In this document: one piece after another, positions 35,277-47,435 of the stretch
How the letters are laid out: every line of letters starts with the position of its first letter
Position numbering within the stretch: position 1 is the first letter of the stretch
NCBI GenBank assembly: GCA_000711775.1
Contig: ARYC01000488.1
Span: 1-64,000, forward strand
DNA length: 64,000 bases
Reading direction: 5' to 3'
DNA from: Oxytricha trifallax
Lineage: Eukaryota > Ciliophora > Spirotrichea > Sporadotrichida > Oxytrichidae
Notes under the pieces: generated by a model
Told to the model about the DNA's origin: nothing
The model's input: only the letters and a program-made list of their open reading frames with translations
The model's database searches: none
Made by a program: the position numbers and the translations under genes

Positions 35277-36767
35277 ATGAAGAGACACCGAGATAACGAA
35301 AGCTAAACTTTAGAAAATTTTGATAGTTGCGTATAGAAAAGGCTAAAAATTTTGCAGGCATAAAATACTGCTTTTACTGACCGTAATTAATTTGCTTTTA
35401 ATTAAACGTTTTGGTAGACCCTGTTCGTAGTAGAATTTCTTCCTTAGAAGATAATAACTCTATGAAAGCTTAACAGAGCGAAGGATTCTTTAGCAACACT
35501 GCTCAATTAGATCAAGAGACTTGCCAAAATTCTTATAAACTATAAATAATTTTTATTAAAATTTTATTTTGATACTATAGGTTTAATACCTCGAGAAACT
35601 TTACTCCAAGTGAACAGCCTTAAAAAGAAAGTTTCTAAGTTTCTGGGGAAAGGTTAGCAATTATCGACGATTTTCTATAAAACGAAGACAATGAATTGGG
35701 ATGCGCTGAAGAGTTTGATTTCTCAAACCATAAGAAATCTTTAGCTAAAAGTATATAAATTATGATTTATAAATTTAGTTTGAAATTTATTGTCTTAATT
35801 ATTATACAACATATTAAAAAAGTGGCTTTCCATAATAACAGGACAATGTTTAGTCCCTAGATAAACTTGATGTATGCAACACAAACTTAACTTAGGAGAA
35901 AGAACACTTAAGTATAAAAGCTAAGCTAAAATTATCATATGATTAAAATCAGAAACTGTTAAAAGATAAATGTAACGAAATCTTAATATCATAAAACAAG
36001 ATACCATTAGAGATTTTGTCTAAGATTTACTAAAGCAGTCATGTATCTAAGTTTTATTTAATTATTTATTAAAGTAATAGAGAGCTGCCATTGCAGACTG
36101 GATGATGCAGTTCTGTTCAAAATATAACATTAGTAGAGCTTCAATCTATTTGGCCTTAACTTACTTTGATGACATTATCTAATTGACGTTTGCCTTAAAT
36201 AGATCATTACATCAGCAGGATCTTGAGGCTTACGCAGTTATGTGCCTATTTATAGCTTGTAAGTTACAAGACTCCGAACCACCTTCTCTTATCAAATTTT
36301 GCCAAAGTGTTCAATAAACTAATACAATGGAAATGCTGAGAGAAGCTGAGATTGAGATACTTAAGCTATTAAAATTTAAGCTTCTTAGAGTTACTTTACA
36401 AGATTAACTTGATTAGTATTTGTCATAGTTGCAAGCACTTCATAATATTTCCTTCACAAATTTACAAGTCACAAACTTACTTCACTATCTCGACTTACTC
36501 TCCCTTGATCCTTTCATCAGAAGTCTCGATTATCCTACCGTTTTAAATTATCTATTAAGTTTGAAGCTTTAACATACCTAAATACAAACATTACATCACT
36601 TTGATATATGCAGCTCGACTTTAGAATCCTTAGAAAGATACAATAAGGTATTTGAAGAAATTGAGATCAAAGAAATTTAAAGTGGAGAGTCAGAGGATAT
36701 TAATTTGGTAAAGTATTATAAAATTGGAAGACAAGATGTCTTCAAAATTATATTAAACTCTTAATGA
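35277..36767 (+). CDS. Cyclin (N-terminal cyclin-box) protein
   Basis: Starts MKRHRDNESQTLENF. A 35-nt intron (about 35381-35415, GTAATT...GGTAG) leads into HPVRSRISSLEDN. Cyclin box at about 36075-36400: RAAIADWMMQFCSKYNISRA, then SIYLALTYFDDII, AYAVMCLFIACKLQDSEPP and EILKLLKFKLLR, the fold that binds and activates a cyclin-dependent kinase. A C-terminal cyclin-like helical region follows; TGA 36765-36767. The gene is broken by two short IESs (TATA pointer near 35535-35580; AAAAGT pointer) and a 32-nt intron just before the box (GTATCT...AAAG). Which cyclin class cannot be told by eye; a mitotic A/B-like partner is likely. Confidence 0.82.
35753..35823. other. 71-bp IES in the cyclin gene, pointer AAAAGT
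   Basis: AAAAGT at 35747-35752 and 35818-35823. Joining gives KKSLAKSGFPQQQDNVQ in frame; a GT-AG splice at the same place would give the wrong frame, so this is an IES, not an intron. Confidence 0.8.
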
Positions 36768-36878
36768 TTCCTTGATTCAAATTAAGCTAAATAAGCTATT
36801 TCTATTTCACCCTAAATTTAACTTTTCTATGCTCATCATTATAGTTTCTAATAAAAAATGTTTTAATGGAAATTAAAT

Positions 36879-38408
36879 TCATTTATTGAGTTGTTAAAGT
36901 TCTATTTGATCTCCTGTTTCAATTAAAATATTTTTACCTTGAATTTCTTCAATCTCCTTTTTAGTTGGTATAAGTCGGTAAAGAACTAATGGTACAAAAG
37001 CACTAAATAATTATATCACTACCAATTGCCAATAATTTTCGAGATTTTCTGTTGAAACCCCTACAAAGAGCTTATTAATTATAACTCCAGACATGGGACT
37101 CAGGACTCCTGAACTTAAATTAGATATTCCTGTTAGTGTAGCAAATATAGTAGCTTCAACATTTTTGGGAGTAATTTTGGCAAATAATACTAAGCAAGGC
37201 AGTAAACTAAAAGCTAAGCTAAGTGTGTCAGTTACGACGCTTGTAAAGATTATAAGTGTCAAATCATCGATCCCGTATTTTACATTTAGCCTCAAAGTGA
37301 ATATTACTGAAACAATACACCCAAAGATATTAATATAGGCTGCTCTTAGCAAGTTTTGTCGTGTTTCCACATCTTTGAAGTACTTATTATACATCAACGT
37401 TCCTAAGAAGAGTGCGAAAAAACCTATAATTTAAAGTGCACTGTAGGTTGATTTTGAGAATTGTATGATATTAAGTTGAAAGTAATAAGCAAAATCAGAA
37501 AAAGAGGGCATGAGACAACCACATAAAAAGAAGTATAAAACTGTCCTGTAAATTTATGGCATTTTCATTGCTTCTTTGATTTCAATTAGGTTTATTTTTA
37601 TTAGCACCATAATTGACTACTCAGCGTCTGCATCGTTGTAGCTCAATTTTTCTATACCTTAATTGATTCTATAAGCAAAGTATGCCTGAGCTAATCCTAA
37701 AATGGATAGCGAGGCAAAAGTTTGTGAAGGTTGAAGATATTCTGTAAAGTATGATGAGCATAGAGAACCCAATACTCCCCCAATAGCTAGCATAACCCAG
37801 GACAATGTTTATAAGTTTTCTGATCCATTTTCACTATCTTTCTTAGATTAAGTTACCATTAGTGCATCAACTACTACATCAGTAAAGGCTGAATTTAATG
37901 CTATAATGAATAAGAACCCTGAAATAACTATTTCATTTTTGGTGATGTTGAATGCTAATAAAAGTAATACTACAAAAAAGAGTAAACCATTTATAATGAG
38001 GTATGATCTTCTCCTTGATCCTAGGATTGGAAAATTGTCTGCAATAAGACCATAAACTATCTTAAAACTCCACGGTAAAATAATGATAGAGTTCAAGAAT
38101 TGAGTATACTCTGGCTATAGATTTAAGTAATCTTTGAATAAATCTCTAACTGCTAAACTTAGAAATACTTTGAATCCTTATACAAAGTAAGCCAGACATA
38201 ACACGCATAATATTGAGTGATCATAAATCTCAAAAATCTTCATGAATCCACCAGGGTTTTCTCTTGCTGTTTCCAAGTCTGAGTTGTCTAAATTAGTGTT
38301 TTCTTAAGAGAGTCTTCTTTACTTGGCTGAACTGTACTGTGGAGGGCTAGTAATTTCAAAATTGTCATTATATTAAGAGTTTATATCTTTCTTTCTACTT
38401 TCGTTCAT
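36879..38408 (-). CDS. BT1-family (folate/biopterin-type) membrane transporter
   Basis: A single uninterrupted frame of 509 codons, ATG (complement 38406-38408) MNESRKKDINSQYND to TGA (36879-36881). After a polar N-terminus of about 60 residues come about 12 hydrophobic segments. The BT1 signature region is clear: LPWSFKIVYGLIADNFPILG followed by SRRRSYLIINGLLFF, then NSAFTDVVVDALMVT. BT1 proteins are major-facilitator-type carriers of folate or pterins in kinetoplastids and plants; the substrate here is unknown. No IES or intron is needed, unusual in this window. Confidence 0.85.
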
Positions 38409-38666
38409 TCTTTATTTCATTTAATTTATAATTAATTTATTCTCATTAAATTTTATTAGCTTTGATTTAATTTTATGATAAAAGATAGATAGAATTCAAA
38501 TACCTCTTCTTTGATTATTCATTTTTATTTCTAAGAATTTTCAATTATAATTTTAATTAACTCTTTTGTTTAGATTTCATTCTATCTACGAATTAAAATG
38601 ATAAATTCTTAAATATATTTATGTTAAATTTAAGGAGAGAGTTTAAGCCATATTTTATGTAATTCA

Positions 38667-41600
38667 TCATTATCCTCTAAATTCTTAACTTCTTTTGAAG
38701 ATGTACTCAGCGAGGTAGTCAACTGGATCTATAGGGCCTACTTTGCAGACTTCAATCATTCCTTCAGTCAGTACTGGGATGATATACTTCATTAAGAAAT
38801 AGAGTCAATTAAAATATCTTATGCTAATGAGAAAAAATTCAAGCTTGTCACATTGTTCTAAGTCTTACATGTGCTTCTTGATTTCAATATGATTTAATAT
38901 TTCATAATTGTTCAAGTTTTTCTAGCTCATCAATCCTTTCTTTAGCACTTAAGTTTTAAGCCTCGTTGAAATATTCCTATAGTAATTATTGAAATTCTCT
39001 TTTATGATTAAGTTCATCAAGTGATGAGAGATAGTTGTAGGGTCTTCCATCTCTTTCGATGTATATTCTCATAGACTCAAACATTTCGAATTTTTCCCCA
39101 TCACAATCAACAAAAACTATTTCAGAAATAAATATTTCAATTCCATAAATTAATTAATATTTTAATTCATAGTAGTAATAATCGTCTATTTTCAAAATTA
39201 ATCTAAAATTATAGTGTTTTAAATCAAGTTCGAATATCTCAGTTTTATTTTCTTAGAAAAATTGGAGGATATTAATTTCTAAATAAAAATAAAATTTATA
39301 TTAATTATTTTGTAACTCCCTCAAAATCTGATTGTAGGTAATGCAACTTAATAAATTCAAGAAGTTATTGATACTGTTAAGATCAGTGTATTTGGTTATT
39401 CTTCTATTAAATAACTTGATTTTTGCATCCAATGAGTCTTTTAAAGCTCTTCAGAAGAAAGCTTATTAATGCTGATATTTAATTGATTTAAAAATTTATA
39501 AAATATGTTTTAGAAATATTAAGTCATCTTAGATATACAATTTTAATTTTCATTACTGTTTTATTTTATTTATTAGGTTTTCTTTAATGAATAATATACC
39601 AATTAATTTAAAAAGATTTTAGTGAAAAAAAAGAGAGCGAATAAATTATACCTTTTTATAATTTACATTAGTTTTAAACTTTGATTTACTCGATATTAAG
39701 CTAATTATCAGACCATTTAATTTAATATATCACATATCATCAATATTTAAGCGATAACTTTTAAAAGAATGACAGAGTCAGGATAGATTGACTTTTAGAA
39801 TTGAGGTCTTAACAACCTTCTCATTTCTTCTTCATCAATTTCGTCCTCTTAAATATTCTATAATACTATATAGACCTACTTAACTTTTGTAGATCCTCTC
39901 CAATAACAATCTTTTTCTCTGGTCTTTTAGGGGTAATAAAGAACACTCCCTTGGCTTGTTCAAAACTATATGGATATCCATCGAGAACGTAACCTCTGTT
40001 TTGACAATCGTTTTGATTTAGTCTCCATCTCACAGCCTCATTCATAAGTTCATCAGGGAATCTCTGGCCGGGGTTTTGGGTTTTAAATTCTTTTAGCATT
40101 TTCTTAATGTCTATCTCGTTCCAGTCAGCATCAGATTCATTGAGATTTTAACTTTATATTACTATTCTAATTCTGGCTGTTTTTTCTCTTCGTCTTCATT
40201 ATCTGCAATTTCGTTGTCTGGTTGAGGTTGTGAATTTTCATCAATGGGCTTGTCCTCATAATTAAAGAAAGATGTAATTTATTTTTAAGTTTTTTATAAC
40301 TTTTTGATCTTCTTTGTCTGGATCATCTGGATCGTCTCCTCTAGCAAGTTGAGCTTATCTTTTTTGCTCAGTTTATTAATAACTTCTGATTTCTCTCTTT
40401 TTTAAAATTGCATTTTCTCTTTCTTAATCCCACTTCTCAATATCTTCAATTAGTCGATGTAAAATAAAAGTGTGTTTTGAGAAACAAATAAAGCACTTGG
40501 TTTCAGCTTAAGGTTCAAAGTTACAATTAACAATTAAAAGTCAATTTTTGGGGTGTAGCTTTCTAGCAGTTTCAGGGAAGTCAAATGATTCATTTCAATG
40601 GCTCTTTGTGAGAAATATCGCTTGAAATGGCCTAGATAAGTTTCTTTTGAGTTGGTCTTCTTGTATTGTCGATGGCGAAGATGTAATTCTTCTCTGGCTT
40701 GGTTTCATAAACTATGTTTACTATATTTTTTTCAATTAAAAATTAGTAAAAGCAAGATCAGTAACATGAATTGTGGGTACTAGATTCTTCCCTTCACCAA
40801 TGAATGGAAGTTTTTCAGGATTTTATAGCCATGCCTTTTTAAAGTGGTTGTTGAAGTGAAAGATATGACTCAAATTTAAGTCTTGACATTTTCCTTTTTG
40901 AATTTTCTCATTACTAAACCATAAATGAATTCTCTGCTAACATCATCATCTTCATCATCATTCTTCATTATTGGATTATTATTTTTAACTATAAGTGCTA
41001 AGAAATGAAGTTTAATTAAATGCCTATCTTACCTTAGAGTGCTAAATCTACATCTCTTGGATTTTTTAAATAAAATTAACAAATACTTACTTTAAGCATT
41101 TTATTAATACCTTCTGGCTTTTCAGAACTAAAACTATTACAATCCCATCTTCTGTGATATCATTTCTAAGTTCAAAATTAAAATTAAAATTAGATTTTTA
41201 ATTGTAAATTTTAAATTTGAATTGACTTCATTAAGAATTGTCTCATGTTGAGCTTGTCACATTTAATAAATTATATTTGATTTCAATCCATCTTTTGTCG
41301 GCAAGTTTTACTGCTTTGTTAAACATAGCCTCGTCCTCTTTTCTCTTTTTTTCGTTCATCTCATATTCTTCAACCTTTAATTGCTCCTCTCTCTTATGAT
41401 TTTAACTAATATTTAAAAATAAAATAAAAAATGCAACTTGAGCACCTTATATTGCTTATTAGAAGTTATTGATATATGAATTATAAAATACATAAAAATC
41501 AATAAATCTTCTATCAAGGTCTACTGGCATCAAATTATAAAGAAATAGCAATTATAAAAATTAAGCTTATTGATGTTTTGTTAGACTTGTCCATATGTGC

Positions 41601-43314
41601 CTCGAAGAAGAATAACTCGTTAAAATTTCTAAAATAATTTCATCCTCTTAAGGAATAGGTTCTCCATCCTCTCTTATAAATTTATTGTAATTAATCAGAT
41701 TCAGATTCAACATCTTCTAATTTTGATAATAATTTGATAAATCATTCAATTTTGCTCAGCTACCTCTTAGATTATTCTTAATCTTTCCTTCTCTTCAGCT
41801 TCCTTCTTCAATCTTCTGATTTTTAATTTATAAATAAACTTATTGTTTAATGTTATCTGTACATAGCAATATCTTCAAGCATTTTCCCAACATGAATATG
41901 AGGAACGTTATAATGCTCCGCAAGTTATTTGCCAAAGAAAGATTTACCAGCAGCAGGAGGCCCAGTAATGAAAATTTTAAAGGGTTTTAGACCTCTTTCC
42001 TTCTAGAATTCTTCTTTAACTCTATTGATATTGTGCTTCAGACCTTCTTTGCAGTGCCATTCAAACTCTACAGGCTCTTCCTCTTCATTTTGAGACACAA
42101 AAAATCAAAATTTAAGATATTTTATTTTTAAAAATCATTCAAAGTTAGAGGGATTCTCCAATCTAAATCTAATTAAAGTGGAGTTTTTTTGGAGTGATTT
42201 TCACAAAAGTAAATGATTCTATCCCACCAGTACCAATGCCGCTTAAAACTTTTATTTTTATCATAAACCTTTTTCACCATTCTTGCAAGATCAGCCAGAT
42301 TATCAATTAAAAGACATGTTGAAGATACTTTCTCCTTTTCCATACATTATACCTGAAGCAATAACGAAAGTCTTGAATAAATATTCCACATATTTTGAAC
42401 TCAAGAATTTCATCTTCGATTCTCTTGATTTCTTCGTATTCAGCACTTGGGATTCTAGTCATGAAATCCTCCTCAGTAAATGGTAAATGAACAAACACCT
42501 TTGGCTTTGGTTCTGGGGCTTTTACAGGCTCCTATTCTTCCAATTATTAGCCTTCTTCGTCTTCATCTATATTGCTCTTATTTCCTCTGCTAAATTATTT
42601 AAATCATCATTCTTTTTACTGACTGGGTCTTCTTGATCTTTAGGTTGCTCATCTAAGCCATCTGGATTTTCTTAATCTTGCTCATCGCCTTCTTTACCTT
42701 CTTTAATTTCCTTCATTTTATTGGGGGTCTTGTTCCACACCATTAATGATGAAATTAAGATCAGCACTTTCTCTTCTTCGAAGTTGTGCTTCTTAAGTGC
42801 TTAAAATGACTTAGTTAGTTAGTTAGTTAGTTAGTAAATTTTTAGGATTGAAATTAATTCTGGAGACACGAAATCAATCCACTCAGATAATTTAAAAAAT
42901 TTGCTTAATTAGAAATTTCTAAACTCTTTATTTCAATTAAACTCCAAATCTCTTGGATTTCCAGCATGTAAATCATAGACTAATAAATCGCATTCACTAA
43001 GATATTTCATGGTAAGTCTGGGTTTAGATCTCTATTATAAAAGGTTAATTTAACTATCTTTGAGGATGTTTTGAAATCAAATTATAAGTCAATAACCGTT
43101 GCTATTAGTTCAAAATCAACAAATTTATACAATTTCCCTAATATTCCAGAACTATCCTTGTCAATGTAAGTACCAAAGATCACATTACCATCTTCACTCT
43201 TCTCACCATCTTCTGATTAATAAATATGATAAATTTATGTTTGTTTCTAAGTTCATTGAAAATTGCTTAGGAAACGAATGAGTTAATATTGTTTATGAAT
43301 ATTCTCTTTGCCAT
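38667..43314 (-). CDS. AK7: Adenylate kinase 7-like protein with Dpy-30 motif
   Basis: N-terminus MAKRIFINNINSFVSQAIFN (ATG complement 43312-43314), then VIFGTYIDKDSSG and TMKYLSECDLLVYDLHAGN, matching the N-terminal Rossmann-like region of AK7; VFVHLPFTEEDFMTRI (42450-42510). P-loop ITGPPAAGKSFFGKQLAEHY (about 41900-41970). Lid/second half RWRLNQNDCQNRGYVLDGYP (39990-40040). C-terminal Dpy-30 dimerisation motif IDPVDYLAEYIFKRSQE (38680-38740), TGA 38667-38669. AK7 is an axonemal/ciliary adenylate kinase supplying nucleotide balance for motility. The 4.6 kb is broken by many AT-rich gaps (e.g. 41030-41280, 41420-41640, 39500-39760) that are introns or IESs; not all joints were solved. Glu/Lys-rich coiled stretches lie between domains. 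Confidence 0.8.
42809..42835. repeat. (TTAG)n microsatellite
   Basis: Six tandem TTAG units inside a non-coding gap of the AK7-like gene. Simple repeat; no function inferred. Confidence 0.9.
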
Positions 43315-44533
43315 TATTATATTTAATTTATTATAGATTTACAATTTTATTTGCATTGATATTCCATCTCTTGTGATATATTAAAGAAGTTCAGTTAGTA
43401 TTATAATTAAAATTAAATGAGATAGGGATAATTAATATTATTAAATTAAATAATACTGACGTCATATTAAGGGATTATCGAGGATCCACTTTATCAATAA
43501 TTGATAAAATTAGTTATATAATATTGTTACACAGTTATACCACTTATATAGATTTGGTCTTTTCGATTAAGGGTTTATTATAGAATAATTTTGGCTATTA
43601 CTATAGAGAAGGAGCTAAAATGTCAAAAATAACATTTTACTAGACTTAATACATTCATACTTCGAAGAAATGCTAATTAATATCTATTTATAATTTAAAA
43701 TAAATTTTAGCTTAAAAGTATTAAAAATATTATTTAAGAAATCCTCATCTCCCAATTGGGTAAATTTGGAAACATATTTTTTGCTTTAGCTATTAAATAT
43801 CTATGAAGTTTTAAAGTTATATAAATAATAACTCTTACATGTACAAATTTTAGGTTTATTTGAGAAAATAAAATTAAATTATTATACTTTAAGTTTGAGT
43901 GTTGAGAGGATATTGATAGCATTTGATATCACTAAATTTCCTTATACATTTTTACTTTGAAATTGTCATTGATATTAAGTTACTAAAATTTTTAGAATTC
44001 AAAAGTTCTGATTGTTAGGATTTTAAATATTTATTATGAGCAAACTTAGTATTAGTTTTGCTCTCTGATTTTTGATTTGTGATATCAACGAAAATTCTCA
44101 AACGTTTTTGTTTTAATCGGGGCATTTCTAGCTTGGGTTACTTGCCCTTGTTAAGTAAGTATAAACCCAAAGATGTAAAATTGGAATTAAATACTAATGT
44201 TTGGGATTATTTATTAAAATAAGATCACTATATTAGTAAAATAATTCTACTATGGTATGTAATTTTAATTTTTTTTCCAGCTAAAATCTTTTATTTTTTA
44301 ACTTTATTTTAAATTTTGCTCATTATTGAAAATTGGATTTGCAATTTAGTTTATAAATTTCAAAATAATAATTAAGAAAGTATTCTTTGTTTGCCAAATA
44401 TTCTGACATCTTCTGATCAATATCACTTTAAAACTTTTGATTTTTAAAAAAAATAAATCATAATTAATCATTTATTTATTAAAATTATTTTGTATTATTT
44501 TGAATCAAAATCTCATACCATTCTACATTGCAC
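43315..44533. other. Spacer with a short plus-strand coding-like islet (about 44080-44265)
   Basis: Mostly empty AT-rich DNA. On the plus strand about 44085-44155 reads KFSNVFVLIGAFLAWVTCP, a membrane-helix-like segment, and 44125-44265 in another frame reads GISSLGYLPLLSKYKPKDVK then LELNTNVWDYLLKQDHY. These may be one orphan MDS with an intron, from a gene whose other parts are elsewhere; no family assigned. Confidence 0.35.
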
Positions 44534-45167
44534 TCATTTTATGTTATTATAGAAGACTTTTATTTCTATAAAGAAATTCACTTTCTCCATTATTTAGTAG
44601 ATTATTTGCTCAATATTAATATTTTACTGATTAAAATGGTTTAGACATTGTAAAATAATAACAACATCCTGATAAATTTAGAGAGAGCACTTACGTTCGT
44701 GTTATTATATTTTTGAATTTTAAGATACATAAAGATTAATAGCTGCATTAATTTTAATTTTAAATAGCACCTTTATAGCAATAATTCTAATATTTTCATC
44801 AATGACTAATTTCTGATCTGATTCATCAAAAACCTCCTTTTAGTGTTAAAATTAGCAACGTTTCCCGTAAGAGCAAAATAAATTCTCAAAAAATTGCTTA
44901 CAAGGCTTAGTTTTATACCTCGCTGTAACATTCTTTTTAAATTGCAATTCATCGATGCCATGTGCAAATGCACATTCGATCCCAAATTTACATTCAAGGC
45001 CTAACTCCCAGTTCCTGCATATCTACAAAAATAAGCAATAAATACAAGAAATTGATCATAATATTTCTTTTTTAATTTACCTCAGTTTTGTACTTAGATT
45101 TGAAGGATTTTTAAATGTACTCAGTTTAAGAAGAACAACATGTTGACTTGTCAACTTCAGGATTCAT
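44534..45167 (-). CDS. Tandem CCCH zinc-finger protein (TTP/ZFP36 type)
   Basis: Starts MNPEVDKSTCCSSQTEYIQ (ATG complement 45165-45167). A roughly 56-nt intron (GTAAAT...TTGTAG) joins SKYKTE to ICRNWELG. Two fingers follow, each preceded by the family lead-in (KYKTE, RYKTK): C-RNWELGLE-C-KFGIE-C-AFA-H and C-KQFFENLF-C-SYGKR-C-QFQ-H, i.e. C-x8-C-x5-C-x3-H twice, spaced as in tristetraprolin. Such proteins bind AU-rich mRNA elements and promote decay. After finger 2 the frame runs on (HQKEVFDESDQKLVID...) to TGA 44534-44536. About 190 residues, small for the family. The standard-code ORF over the fingers is in the wrong frame. Confidence 0.85.
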
Positions 45168-45803
45168 TATTTGTTATTGCACAATAAATATACAAAATCT
45201 GTTAGATAAATATGTTATAAATTAATCATTCTAGAAATAATGAATTAGAATAATTACTAAATAAGTCATATAAAAATAAATACAAGCTCCAAATTATATT
45301 TTACCGAATTTAATTTTTAGATAATTATAAAACCCCAAAAATTTACTAGGGGAGATTTTTAATTCTATTTTTTTGGATGTTTTTGTTTAAAAATTGTCAA
45401 TATATAAATAGATTTATATGTTATTTTAATTGCTTGCGTTTTTAATATTGCATTAAAGCTAACCACGATCTAGTTATCATTGAAATAGTTCCTTTTTTAC
45501 CATATTCAACAATTTTTTTGATTATTATAGGGAAATAAAAGATTTAAATTAAGCTTTTTTTCCCTTAAACAGTGTATCACATAAAAAAAAGAGAAACATC
45601 AATATTAAACTAATAGATAAATTTTATTTAAGTAAATTAGATATATCAAGTCTTTTTCAGCTCTTTTTTTTTAAAAATAAAAAATACAATATAGAAAACT
45701 TCAACATAAAAAGAAACGTAATTTATGATAATCCCAAATTAATTAATTATAATATTATTAGAAAAGCCTAGATTTTTATAAAACTAAATAAAAATTAGTT
45801 GAA
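45168..45803. other. AT-rich spacer between minus-strand genes
   Basis: No coding. Contains AAAACCCCAAAAATT (about 45330-45345), a weak telomere-like block without partner; judged chance or relic. Confidence 0.4.
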
Positions 45804-46221
45804 TCATCTAAAGTGAAAAAGTTAAGTTATGAATTGTTATAATATAATCATCACTTATTTAAAATTTAAACTGATAATTTTCGAGTATATAAGTTTTTTT
45901 TGTTTTAAATATTCTTACGCTTATTATCTCATGTTCTTAGATTATTATTAGAAAGCTGATAGATTCTGATTAGAATCTTACATATATTGATTCTCTTCGT
46001 ACTTGACTGGGGAACTTTTATTACTATATTATGTCTAGGAATTCATTTATTAATTTTCATGAATTTCAAACAATGTATTTCTTTAAGATAATATTGGGTC
46101 AGAGTTAAACCTTTCTCTTGCAGCTGCTACTTCATTGATGTTATAAGTTGAAACGAACCCTATTAATAATAAAATAATATTCAAGTATTTATTACCTTGT
46201 AAGTTCTTTAGAAAGCTCATG
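45804..46221 (-). CDS. Unrecognised protein, N-terminal portion
   Basis: ATG (complement 46219-46221): MSFLKNLQ, then a clean 36-nt intron (46160-46195, GTAATA...TTAATAG) into GFVSTYNINEVAAARERFNS followed by DPILSQRNTLFEIHENQQ, and a Gln/Asn/Ser-rich stretch (QDSNQNLSAFQQQSKNMRQQ). The exact intron and codon bias make it a real gene. The frame stays open to TGA 45804-45806, but the last 40 codons look non-coding, so the end probably lies at an MDS or exon border near 45900 and the remainder may be elsewhere. No domain recognised. Confidence 0.55.
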
Positions 46222-46516
46222 ACCTGAATATTTCGGGGTTATTAATTAAATTCTTGGAATTGAATTTATTTGTTCTAAGTTTAAATATCTTAGAAAGAGA
46301 ATGCTTGATTTTAGGTAAAATAAAAACCCTAAAACCCCTTAATAAGATGTATATAGTGATTTAATTTGAAGAGTATAGCTGTTTTATTATTGGGGTTATT
46401 AGATAAAACTCCTTTATAAATTAGATTAATTAGTATTTAATGAGTATTAGTTGTTATATTCAAACAAATATTTTCGATTGTTCTACCTTTTATCTATTAA
46501 ATTTTGGGGAAAAAAT

Positions 46517-47030
46517 TTTCTTGCACTCGAGGAAGTTTCCCGCACTTTTTAAAAAAATATAAATTTAAGAAATTTTCTATAAATTAAAAAATTGTATATT
46601 ATTATGACTCATTAAATATTAAAAGGATATTGAGGCATGATGGGAAGATTTTCACCTGGAGTTTAGATAACAACTAATAGAATTGAGAACACATGGAATC
46701 ACCTTAAATACTTAAGAAATATATATAATGGATCAATTCCAGCCTAACATGCCTAAAAGAGTTCTTAGATGAATTGCTCTTCAAAAAAAACGAGATAGTG
46801 CTTGTATGGTGCTTATAATACATGCTAATTGAGATATTGACTAATTGATTAATAATTTTAGTGTAATTTTTACATAGAAATTAGTCCGAAAGTTGGTTGA
46901 TAGTTGTTATAATGATTGATTTAATAATAAAATTAGAAAAAGTTAAAGTGCAAGAAACTTTCCTAAAAAGACTTTTTTCATAAAACAGTTTAGGAAACTT
47001 TCCCCCCTCCAATCCTGCACTCTCTAAAGG
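46517..47030. mobile_element. Small nested element within the TBE relic
   Basis: Imperfect inverted blocks: TTGCACTCGAGGAAGTTTCC (46521-46540) against AAGTGCAAGAAACTTTCC (46948-46965) and AGGAAACTTTCCCCCCTCC (46991-47010). Encloses the transposase fragment. Boundaries and target duplication uncertain. Confidence 0.5.
46637..46840 (+). pseudogene. ISXO2/Merlin-like transposase C-terminal fragment
   Basis: Open frame MMGRFSPGVQITTNRIENTW then NHLKYLRNIYNGSIPAQHAQ, to TGA 46838-46840. The TTNRIENTWNHLKYLR...YNGSIP pattern resembles the region around the last catalytic acid of IS1595/ISXO2 and Merlin transposases (HTxxIExxWxxLK...). Upstream catalytic residues are missing, so it is a remnant. 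Family call by motif only. Confidence 0.5.
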
Positions 47031-47435
47031 TATAAGTACGTTTTCTAATTAATACTTACGATATTAAAGTGCTTTTTCGATATCATAACTTCAAAACTTT
47101 GTATTTTATCGTATACTCTACTAACTTTAAATATTTCTAAGCTAAACAGCTAACAAGCAGTGATACCTAACAGTTAAGGCACTATTATGTAGTAGCTTTG
47201 ATATAGCTGCATAATTCAGGACAGGTTTGACTGAGTCTATATTAATATTCGTACCATACCTAACCTTAAGTAGTAAATCTAAATATTACTCATTATAAAT
47301 AGAACATAAATATCGTTAATTTTTATTTCTCATTTTGCAAATTGGCCTAATTTATCTACTAACCCCAATAAGACCCCAACTATACCCTACAAATCAAAGC
47401 ACTTATAAACCTCACTAAGGGGTTTTGGGGTTTTG

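Larger units (their letters stand above)
46322..47435. mobile_element. Internally deleted TBE relic (1,114 bp)
   Basis: Left end AAAAACCCTAAAACCCC (46322-46338) and right end GGGGTTTTGGGGTTTTG (47419-47435), with TBE subterminal sequence on both sides (TTAATAAGATG...; CCTACAAATCAAAGCACTTA). Flanks AAT/AAC suggest a decayed 3-bp duplication. None of the three TBE genes remains. The middle is occupied by another, smaller element with a transposase fragment. Confidence 0.88.

Noticed and set aside
37093..37338. Plus-strand 81-codon ORF
   Set aside because: Antisense to the BT1-type transporter, whose minus frame is open for 509 codons.
44806..44997. 63-codon minus-strand ORF MNVNLGSNVHLHMASMN...
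   Set aside because: It is in the wrong frame; the adjacent frame contains two exact C-x8-C-x5-C-x3-H fingers after a clean intron.
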